A DNA stretch of 21,545 nucleotides, from contig CAAFVA010000028.1 of NCBI GenBank assembly GCA_900766325.1, positions 1-21,545 on the forward strand, given 5' to 3'. Position numbers and translations under genes: made by a program. The notes beneath the pieces are model-generated. The model was not told where the DNA came from. It searched no databases and saw nothing but the letters and a program-made list of their open reading frames with translations. Below, in pieces: positions 14,761 through 20,575 of this stretch (position 1 is its first letter; each line of letters begins with the position of its first letter). Source of the stretch: Bacilli bacterium. GTDB lineage: Bacteria; Bacillota_I; Bacilli_A; RF39; UBA660.

Positions 14761-15381
14761 ATGTCTGCAAAAATAGGTATAATAAAAAGAGATGAATATA
14801 ATTATTTAGATACCTATATTAATGTTATTAATATATTGGGTGGTATTCCTTATGTTATAGAAAATAAGCCAGGGGTATGTAAACTTGTAAAACAATGTGA
14901 TGGTATTTTGTTTACTGGCGGAACAACATGGAACACTACGGATGAGGATATTTTAGAATATTGCTTAGATAATGATGTCCCTTTTCTTGGAATATGTTTG
15001 GGTATGCAAATGATAGGTGACTATTTTTCTAATGATCATGAGTATGGCGTTGATAAAACAGTACAAATAAATAATAAAAATCATAATGTTAAAAAAAATT
15101 ATGCGCATAAGGTTTTGTTAAGAGATGGATTGTTATCTAGTTTATTTGGTAGTAATGAAATAATGGTTAATAGTTATCATAATTGCCGCGTTAATTATAC
15201 TGATGATAGTATAATTAAAGGATACTCAGAAGATGGCGTAATAGAAGCGTTAGAAATACCAAATCATACTTTTGGAGTAGGGGTTCAATGGCATCCGGAA
15301 AAAATGATAGATTACGATGAAAATAATAGAAAATTATTAAAATATTTTATAAGCGTTTCCAAAAGTCGTTCTAAAAAATAG
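14761..15381 (+). CDS. Class I glutamine amidotransferase-like hydrolase (peptidase C26, PuuD-like)
   Basis: A 206-residue protein of the gamma-glutamyl hydrolase type. The nucleophile elbow FLGICLGMQ puts the catalytic cysteine at 79. GVQWHPEK supplies H178 and E180, completing the Cys-His-Glu triad, and GILFTGGTTW near 48-57 forms the oxyanion-side loop. It is a free-standing hydrolase without a synthetase partner, so it probably cleaves a gamma-glutamyl bond rather than supplying ammonia. It is shorter than typical PuuD (about 250 residues). It starts with AGGAGGG a few bases upstream and lies 26 bases after the beta-lactamase-like gene, ending in a strong terminator. The pairing suggests a two-step breakdown of a gamma-glutamyl/D-amino acid substrate such as a wall peptide; that is inference. 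Confidence 0.85.
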   Translation: MSAKIGIIKRDEYNYLDTYINVINILGGIPYVIENKPGVCKLVKQCDGILFTGGTTWNTTDEDILEYCLDNDVPFLGICLGMQMIGDYFSNDHEYGVDKTVQINNKNHNVKKNYAHKVLLRDGLLSSLFGSNEIMVNSYHNCRVNYTDDSIIKGYSEDGVIEALEIPNHTFGVGVQWHPEKMIDYDENNRKLLKYFISVSKSRSKK

Positions 15382-15394
15382 ATTTTATGTATCT

Positions 15395-15425
15395 AAATAG
15401 AGAAGATAATTCTCTATTTTTTTTT
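15395..15425 (+). terminator. Intrinsic terminator of the hydrolase operon
   Basis: A perfect 10-bp stem (15395-15404 with 15410-15419), a 5-base loop GATAA and a long T-run. Confidence 0.88.
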
Positions 15426-15458
15426 ATTTAAAAATTAAGTAAGTAGTGTCAAAAGCAT

Positions 15459-15487
15459 TTGATTAATTTAAAGTAAGTGAATAGGAT
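15459..15487 (+). promoter_or_regulatory. Candidate promoter of the cysteine desulfurase gene
   Basis: TTGATT (15459-15464), a 17-base spacer and TAGGAT (15482-15487). It would leave a leader of roughly 90 bases. The rest of the 15382-15583 gap is AT-rich, with the terminator and this candidate only; I see no riboswitch-like fold in it. Confidence 0.35.
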
Positions 15488-15583
15488 AATAGTAGAAAGC
15501 GGTAATAACTAGATTTTATATATAGAAATATAATTTCAAAAACGTAGTTAATATTAGTTTAATTAAGTTTGGGGGTGATTAAT

Positions 15584-16768
15584 ATGTATTTCAATAAAGA
15601 CTTTAATATTTTATCAAGTGGCATTACTTACCTTGATAATGCTGCTACAACGTTTAAACCTAAATGTGTAATTGATGCTGTTTGTGATTATTATATGAAT
15701 TATAGTGCTAATGCTCATCGTGGGGATTATGATATGAGTTTAATGGTGGATGATAAAATAAGAGAAACAAGAGAAAAAGTAGCTAAATTTATAAACGCAA
15801 AAAACACTAACGAAATAGTATTTACATCTGGTGCAACGGAAGGATTAAACATGATAATTAAAGGTTTTTTTCATAATTATCTAAAGAGTGGTGATGAAAT
15901 ATTAACGACTAAGGCAGAACACGCATCACTTATTTTACCTTGGTTTGAAGTTGCAAAAAAAACGCATTGTAAAATAAGATACGTTGATTTACAAGACGAC
16001 TTATCACTTGCTTTAGACGCTTTAAAAAGAAAGGTAACTAAGAATACTAAGGTTATTTCACTTGCACACGTAACAAACGTAATTGGTGATGTAAGACCGA
16101 TAAAAGAAATTATAAAATATGCCCATGAAAAAGGTATAATAGTCGTTGTTGATGGTGCACAAAGCGTTCCACATGATAAGATTGATGTGCAGGATATGGA
16201 TGCTGATTTCTTGGTGTTTTCGGCACATAAAATGTTAGGTCCAACTGGTGTTGGTGTTTTATATGGTAAAGAAGAGTTATTAAATAAGATGGAGCCTTTA
16301 ATAACCGGTGGTGGAATGAATAAATACTTTGATAGTTTAATGAATACCGAATATAAAGATATTCCAGAAAAATTAGAGGCTGGAACTTTAAATATTGCAG
16401 GAATAATTGGTTTTGGAAGAGCGGTAGATTATTTAAATGAACTTGGTATAGAAAACGTTCATAAGTATGAAGTTGATCTAAAAAAGTATGCGGTTAACGA
16501 ATTATCAAAATTAAAAAACGTTACTATCTATAATAAAGATACTCCAAACGGAATTATTACGTTTAACGTAAATAAAGTTCCCTCTAAGGACGTAGGTGCA
16601 TATTTAAATAAGAAGAATATTTGTGTAAGGGTTGGCAGTCACTGTGCAAAGATACTTTCCGAAGTACTTGGGGTTAAAAGTACTTGTCGTTGTAGTTTAT
16701 ATTTTTATAACACAAAAGAAGATGTTGACAAATTGGTTGATGCGTTAGATAATATATGGTATACATAA
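15584..16768 (+). CDS. sufS: SufS-type cysteine desulfurase
   Basis: A PLP-dependent class V aminotransferase-fold enzyme that takes sulfur from cysteine for Fe-S cluster or thio-cofactor assembly. From ATG 15584 it has 394 residues. It shows ITYLDNAATTFKP near the N-terminus, ATEGLN near 84, AEHAS (H113), VVDGAQSVPHD (D190, Q193), the PLP lysine in FSAHKMLGPTG (K216), and the persulfide cysteine in RVGSHCAKIL (C354) followed by CRCSLYFYNT. The group II (SufS/CsdA) type is indicated by the HCA motif and spacing. The ATG at 15584 is preferred over the TTG at 15569, because GGGGGTGA then becomes the ribosome site. No sufU, sufB, sufC or sufD gene lies within the window, so it may act alone here; csd is the alternative name. 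Confidence 0.85.
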   Translation: MYFNKDFNILSSGITYLDNAATTFKPKCVIDAVCDYYMNYSANAHRGDYDMSLMVDDKIRETREKVAKFINAKNTNEIVFTSGATEGLNMIIKGFFHNYLKSGDEILTTKAEHASLILPWFEVAKKTHCKIRYVDLQDDLSLALDALKRKVTKNTKVISLAHVTNVIGDVRPIKEIIKYAHEKGIIVVVDGAQSVPHDKIDVQDMDADFLVFSAHKMLGPTGVGVLYGKEELLNKMEPLITGGGMNKYFDSLMNTEYKDIPEKLEAGTLNIAGIIGFGRAVDYLNELGIENVHKYEVDLKKYAVNELSKLKNVTIYNKDTPNGIITFNVNKVPSKDVGAYLNKKNICVRVGSHCAKILSEVLGVKSTCRCSLYFYNTKEDVDKLVDALDNIWYT

Positions 16769-16773
16769 AACGT

Positions 16774-16801
16774 TTGTCATAAATGTTAAAATATGTAAAT
16801 A
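16774..16801 (+). promoter_or_regulatory. Weak candidate promoter of the 16827 gene
   Basis: TTGTCA (16774-16779), a 16-base spacer and TAAATA (16796-16801). The elements are modest, and co-transcription with sufS (58-base gap, no terminator) is equally possible. Confidence 0.3.
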
Positions 16802-16826
16802 GAATTAATAAAGGAGTAGTAAATTA

Positions 16827-17258
16827 ATGTTTAAGAAAAAAGAAATGATTGATCCAGAAAAGATAATGTTTGCTCACTTAGTAAGATTAACTGATGATGA
16901 TTTAGAAATAAATAGGTTAGATAACGTTAATATGAGATGTACGAACGAGTCGTACATCGTTGGTGAGCTTGGAAAAACAAAAGATGGCGTGCCAACATTT
17001 TTAGATGTTATGAAGGATAATTCTTTTGGATACTTATACTTTCAAACCGTAAGTGATGCAGAATATGCTTTAAGACCGTTTGATGGTGAGAATCTTTTTG
17101 TAATTCATGCAAGACCTTTAACCGATCTTGGTATTTACGATGATTTAGCTAAAGAAGAATTAAGACAAAGGTTAGTTCGTTGTGGTCTTGTATTTAACTT
17201 TATGGATGAAGATGAAGTAAAGGAGACAACGAAAGTTCCCGTAATTAGTATGGATTAA
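16827..17258 (+). CDS. Unknown small acidic protein
   Basis: I do not recognise this 143-residue protein. It is acidic, with no signal peptide or membrane helix, and alternates predicted strands and helices: MCTNESYIVGELG-like strand segments, a central GYLYFQTVSDAEYALRPFDG stretch, a strand LFVIHARPL, and a C-terminal helix with KEELRQRLVRCGLVF. Three cysteines do not form an obvious metal site. The ribosome site AAGGAG at 16811-16816 is well placed before the ATG. It lies 58 bases after sufS in the same direction and is followed by a strong terminator at 17311. Co-expression with sufS is possible, but there is no resemblance to SufU or another scaffold protein. Confidence 0.82.
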   Translation: MFKKKEMIDPEKIMFAHLVRLTDDDLEINRLDNVNMRCTNESYIVGELGKTKDGVPTFLDVMKDNSFGYLYFQTVSDAEYALRPFDGENLFVIHARPLTDLGIYDDLAKEELRQRLVRCGLVFNFMDEDEVKETTKVPVISMD

Positions 17259-17310
17259 TACTTGTCGGAATTTGTTTGTTGTTTTATAAAAATTAAATAA
17301 TTGAAAAATA

Positions 17311-17355
17311 AATAAAACTAAAAACGATTTTTTAATGTTTTTAGTTTTATTTTTG
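17311..17355 (+). terminator. Long intrinsic terminator
   Basis: A perfect 15-bp AT-rich stem (17311-17325 with 17337-17351), an 11-base loop and a T-rich tail, 53 bases after the stop of the unknown acidic protein. Confidence 0.8.
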
Positions 17356-17390
17356 TATTAGTTTAGTTATGAAAGCATTTTTTTTGTACT

Positions 17391-17419
17391 TTGTTTTTGT
17401 TTAATAATAAAAGTATATT
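17391..17419 (+). promoter_or_regulatory. Candidate promoter of ssb
   Basis: TTGTTT (17391-17396), a 17-base spacer and TATATT (17414-17419), followed by the AAAGGAG ribosome site at 17428-17434. Confidence 0.45.
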
Positions 17420-17442
17420 AATACCCGAAAGGAGAAATTAAA

Positions 17443-17784
17443 ATGTTAAATCAATTAGTAGTAATTGGTAGGTTAGTAAAGGATCCGGAGTTAAGAAAAA
17501 CGGAAAGCGGTAAAAACGTAACTAACATTACCTTAGCGGTGCCAAGAAGTTATAAAAACACAAATGGGGAGTACGATACAGATTTTATTGATTGTGTATT
17601 ATGGAGTACGGTTGCTGAGTCCACGACGGAGTATTGTAAAAAAGGTGATTTATTAGGTGTTAAAGGACGTGTTCAAACAAGAAAAATCGACGTTGATGGT
17701 GAAAAACCGAAACAGGTAACGGAAGTTGTTGCGGAAAAGGTAACTTTTTTATCTTCTAGAAAACAAAACAAGACGGATGAGTAA
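17443..17784 (+). CDS. ssb: Short single-stranded DNA-binding protein (SsbB-like)
   Basis: An OB-fold protein that coats single-stranded DNA. It has the family start MLNQLVVIGRLVKDPELR, then NVTNITLAVPR, FIDCVLWSTVAE, GDLLGVKGRVQTR and VVAEKVTFL strands. The whole protein is only 113 residues and ends almost immediately after the OB fold (SSRKQNKTDE). It lacks the Gly/Gln-rich linker and the acidic D-x-x-x-PF tip that main replicative SSB uses to recruit partners. This is the size and form of the competence-type SsbB (YwpH) of Bacillus, also 113 residues as I recall. It is not next to rpsF/rpsR, where the main ssb gene usually lies, so a second ssb gene is likely elsewhere in the genome. Confidence 0.92.
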   Translation: MLNQLVVIGRLVKDPELRKTESGKNVTNITLAVPRSYKNTNGEYDTDFIDCVLWSTVAESTTEYCKKGDLLGVKGRVQTRKIDVDGEKPKQVTEVVAEKVTFLSSRKQNKTDE

Positions 17785-17796
17785 TCCGTTTTCTTT
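17770..17796 (+). terminator. Intrinsic terminator overlapping the end of ssb
   Basis: Stem ACGGAT (17773-17778) with ATCCGT (17784-17789), a loop containing most of the stop codon, then a T-rich tail. The last codons of ssb form the left arm. Confidence 0.7.
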
Positions 17797-17823
17797 CGTT
17801 ATATAAGAAAAATGTGTTACAAT
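17795..17823 (+). promoter_or_regulatory. Extended -10 promoter of the nucleoside phosphorylase gene
   Basis: TGT-TACAAT (17815-17823) is an extended -10 box. The -35 region TTCGTT at 17795-17800 is weak but correctly spaced at 17 bases. Confidence 0.45.
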
Positions 17824-17852
17824 TAATGTGTAAGGATAAAGGGGATGAAAAG

Positions 17853-19127
17853 ATGAACATAATAAGTATTATAGAAAAGAAAAAAGACGGAAAAAAGTTA
17901 AATGCTGATGAAATTACGTACGCGGTTAACGCTTACGTTATGAATATCATATCAGATGCGCAGATGGCGTCTTTGTTAATGGCTATTTGTATTAATGGTA
18001 TGGATATTAATGAAACTTATTATTTAACCAAAGCGATGCTTGAAAGTGGTGATGTAATAGATTTATCAAGTATTCCTGGTATTAAGGTTGACAAACACTC
18101 TACTGGTGGTGTGGGTGATAAAACAACGCTTGTTGTGGCACCAATAGTAGCTTCCTGCGGCGTTTTAGTTGCAAAATTATCGGGAAGAGGTCTTGGGCAC
18201 ACCGGTGGTACGATTGATAAGTTAGAATCAATTAATGGCTTTAGATCGGATCTTTCAGAAGAAGAGTTCATTAATCAAGTAAAGGAAATTGGGATTGTTG
18301 ATGCTGAGCAGACGAAAGAATTAGTTCCAGCTGATAAAAAAATATATGCATTAAGGGATGTTACCGGAACCACAAGATCAATCCCGTTAATCGCATCATC
18401 AATCATGAGTAAGAAATTAGCATCTGGTGCTGATAAAATTGTTTTGGATGTTAAAACTGGATCTGGTGCCTTAATAACTGATTTTGAAGAGTCGGTCAAC
18501 TTAGCCAAAGTAATGGTAACCATTGGTAATATGTTTAAGAAACAAACGGTTGCTTTTATAACGGACATGAACGAACCATTAGGAAACACGATAGGAAATG
18601 GCCTGGAAGTAAAAGAGGCAATTGATACCCTTAAATGTAAAGGTGATGAAAGATTTACGGATCTTTGTCTTGCGCTTTCATCTTACATGATAAGTATAGG
18701 AAAAAACGTTTTGCTTGATGAGGCTAAAAAAATGGCTAAGGAATCATTAGAAAGTGGACGAGCGCTTGAAAAATTTAAAGAGTTTGTTAGGTATCAAGGT
18801 GGAGATATAACAAGTATAAAAACATCTAAAAACACGTATGATGTTCTATCTCGGCATGATGGTTATGTAAGGGATATTGATGAAGTTATGCTTGCTAATG
18901 AGTGTTTGATAATGGGATCTGGAAGACTTAATAAAGATGATGTTATAAATCATGGAGTTGGAATGGTAATAAGAAAGCACATAGGAGATTATGTAAAAGA
19001 AAATGACGTCTTAGTAACCGTTTATTATGATGATAAAAAACCAAGTGATGAAAAGATTTTAAAATCATTTATGTTAAGTGAAAGTAAAGAACAAGAGTTA
19101 CCTGTTATTTATACGGTTATTAAATGA
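17853..19127 (+). CDS. pdp: Pyrimidine-nucleoside phosphorylase
   Basis: Splits thymidine, uridine and deoxyuridine with phosphate into base and (deoxy)ribose-1-phosphate for pyrimidine salvage, in the cytoplasm. From the ATG at 17853 it has 424 residues, near the usual 433. It shows the phosphate-binding KHSTGGVGDKTTL (81-93), the family signature SGRGLGHTGGTIDKLE (110-125), and RDVTGTTRSIPLIASSIMSKK near 169-189, with a C-terminal beta-rich domain. I prefer this ATG to the TTG-type start at 17814, because AAAGGGG (17838-17844) serves as ribosome site and the protein then starts like its family. Firmicutes usually have Pdp rather than DeoA, but sequence alone does not prove the substrate range. 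It ends in TGA. No deoC or cdd is nearby. Confidence 0.92.
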   Translation: MNIISIIEKKKDGKKLNADEITYAVNAYVMNIISDAQMASLLMAICINGMDINETYYLTKAMLESGDVIDLSSIPGIKVDKHSTGGVGDKTTLVVAPIVASCGVLVAKLSGRGLGHTGGTIDKLESINGFRSDLSEEEFINQVKEIGIVDAEQTKELVPADKKIYALRDVTGTTRSIPLIASSIMSKKLASGADKIVLDVKTGSGALITDFEESVNLAKVMVTIGNMFKKQTVAFITDMNEPLGNTIGNGLEVKEAIDTLKCKGDERFTDLCLALSSYMISIGKNVLLDEAKKMAKESLESGRALEKFKEFVRYQGGDITSIKTSKNTYDVLSRHDGYVRDIDEVMLANECLIMGSGRLNKDDVINHGVGMVIRKHIGDYVKENDVLVTVYYDDKKPSDEKILKSFMLSESKEQELPVIYTVIK

Positions 19128-19155
19128 TTAAAAACTTAGATGTATAAATTATTGC

Positions 19156-19206
19156 AAAAGACATATTTTTTATTAGAGGTGTTTAAATGAAAAAAATATG
19201 TCTTTT
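19156..19206 (+). repeat. 16-bp perfect inverted repeat enclosing the dac ribosome site and start codon
   Basis: Left arm 19156-19171 and right arm 19191-19206 are exact reverse complements (16 of 16). The 19-base loop (19172-19190) carries AGAGGTG and the ATG at 19187. In the mRNA this would be a hairpin that presents or hides the translation start. The right arm encodes residues 2-7 of the signal peptide. Confidence 0.85.
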
Positions 19207-20467
19207 TATTGTTTGTCTTTTTCTTTTTATTCCGTTAGTTGGTGCGATAACTACTGATAATAGTAGTGATGTTACAACAACTACTAAAGAAGAGATTACC
19301 ACCAATAGCGAGCAAAGCTGTGTAGGTGAAGAATGTGAAGTTAGTAATGAAGATAAATCAAACGAGTCTACGGATGATGATTCTTCAGATGGCCTTTTAA
19401 GTGATGGTAAAAGTGCGATATTAATTGAGGCGTCAACCGGGGAAATCTTATATGAAAAAAATGCTCATGATAGATACGCTCCAGCTTCAATGACTAAAAT
19501 AATGAGTATGATTTTAATTATGGAGGAAATCGAAAAAGGTAATCTTAAGTGGGATGAGGTTTTGGTAACAAGTGAGTATGCCGCATCAATGGGTGGTTCA
19601 CAAATATTTTTACAACCAAACGAAAAAATGACCGTTAAAGATTTGTTTAAGGCGGTTGCTATTGGTTCTGCTAATGATGCTACGGTTGTTTTTGCCGAAA
19701 GAATAGCGGGAACCGAAGAAAAGTTTGTTAAGAAAATGAATGATAAGGCAAAGGAATTAGGACTTAAAGATACCAATTTTAAGAACGCGGTAGGCCTTGA
19801 TGAAGCAAATCATTATTCATCAGCGTATGACATGGCAATGATGGCTAAGGAATTGGTTAAACACGAGCAAGTGTTTGAATTCACTACCATATATGAAGAT
19901 TATTTAAGACAAAATACTGATAATAAATTTTGGCTTGTTAATACCAACAAACTTATTAAAACGTATGATGGTGCTGATGGGCTTAAGACTGGTTATACCA
20001 AAGAAGCTGGTTATTGTTTAACGGCAACGGCAAAAAAGGATAACATGAGGCTCATTGGAACAATTATGGGAGCTAGTGATAGTAAGTCAAGAAATAGTAA
20101 CATGGCAACGTTATTAGATTATGGGTATAACACTTATCAGATGCAAGTTGAAGTAAAAGAAGGTGAAGTTATATCAACAAAGAAACTTTCTAAAGCTAAA
20201 AATGAAGTTATAGAAATAGTACCAAAACAAGATGCTAGCGTACTTAATGAAAGAGGAGAAGAAAAGAAAAGTTTAAATTACGAAATAAAGTTAGATAAAA
20301 TAAAATTGCCAATAAAAAAAGGTGATAAGGTTGGTATATTAAAACTAAAAGAAGGAAACGAAGTTATTAGTACAACCGAATTAACCGTTAAAGAAGATGT
20401 AGAAAAAGCTGGTATATTAGAACTTTATAAAAGATCTATAAGAACGATACTATCAGGTAGTAACTAA
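19187..20467 (+). CDS. D-alanyl-D-alanine carboxypeptidase (DacA/DacF type, S11)
   Basis: A low-molecular-weight penicillin-binding protein that removes the terminal D-Ala from peptidoglycan stems outside the membrane. The 426 residues contain a signal peptide (1-20, LFLFIPLVGA ending), a Ser/Thr/Asp-rich linker with two cysteines (21-70), the S11 catalytic domain with SMTK (101-104), SAN (161-163) and KTG (267-269), a PBP5-like C-terminal beta domain (about 315-400), and a terminal amphipathic helix (AGILELYKRSIRTILSG) for membrane attachment. All catalytic motifs are intact. The gene begins within a 16-bp hairpin loop, which suggests translational control. It follows pdp by 59 bases without a clear terminator or strong promoter (TATAAA at 19143 is a possible -10), so it may be read through. 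dacF and dacA are both reasonable names. Confidence 0.93.
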   Translation: MKKICLFIVCLFLFIPLVGAITTDNSSDVTTTTKEEITTNSEQSCVGEECEVSNEDKSNESTDDDSSDGLLSDGKSAILIEASTGEILYEKNAHDRYAPASMTKIMSMILIMEEIEKGNLKWDEVLVTSEYAASMGGSQIFLQPNEKMTVKDLFKAVAIGSANDATVVFAERIAGTEEKFVKKMNDKAKELGLKDTNFKNAVGLDEANHYSSAYDMAMMAKELVKHEQVFEFTTIYEDYLRQNTDNKFWLVNTNKLIKTYDGADGLKTGYTKEAGYCLTATAKKDNMRLIGTIMGASDSKSRNSNMATLLDYGYNTYQMQVEVKEGEVISTKKLSKAKNEVIEIVPKQDASVLNERGEEKKSLNYEIKLDKIKLPIKKGDKVGILKLKEGNEVISTTELTVKEDVEKAGILELYKRSIRTILSGSN

Positions 20468-20489
20468 GAGACGTTGGTCTCTTTTTTTT
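20466..20489 (+). terminator. Intrinsic terminator after the dac gene
   Basis: Stem AAGAGAC (20466-20472) with GTCTCTT (20477-20483), loop GTTG and a run of eight T. It overlaps the stop codon. Confidence 0.88.
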
Positions 20490-20531
20490 ACGTAAAACAA
20501 TAAGTTTTATTTTTAATACATTAAAGTTTAA

Positions 20532-20560
20532 TAGATTAAAAATCATGTGTTTGTTATAAT
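20532..20560 (+). promoter_or_regulatory. Extended -10 promoter of the P-type ATPase gene
   Basis: TGT-TATAAT (20552-20560) is a perfect extended -10. The -35 region TAGATT (20532-20537) is moderate, with 17-base spacing. The ribosome site GGTG follows near 20567. Confidence 0.65.
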
Positions 20561-20575
20561 AGTAATGGTGATAAT

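Noticed and set aside
15426..15583. A riboswitch or T-box leader before sufS
   Set aside because: The leader is AT-rich, has no terminator hairpin before the start codon, and shows no T-box or known riboswitch consensus that I can recognise.
16936..16958. Inverted repeat of 9 bp with a 5-base loop inside the unknown acidic protein gene
   Set aside because: The match is perfect, but a 9-bp stem with a short loop is expected by chance about once or more in a window of this size and composition. It lies in codons and has no T-run.
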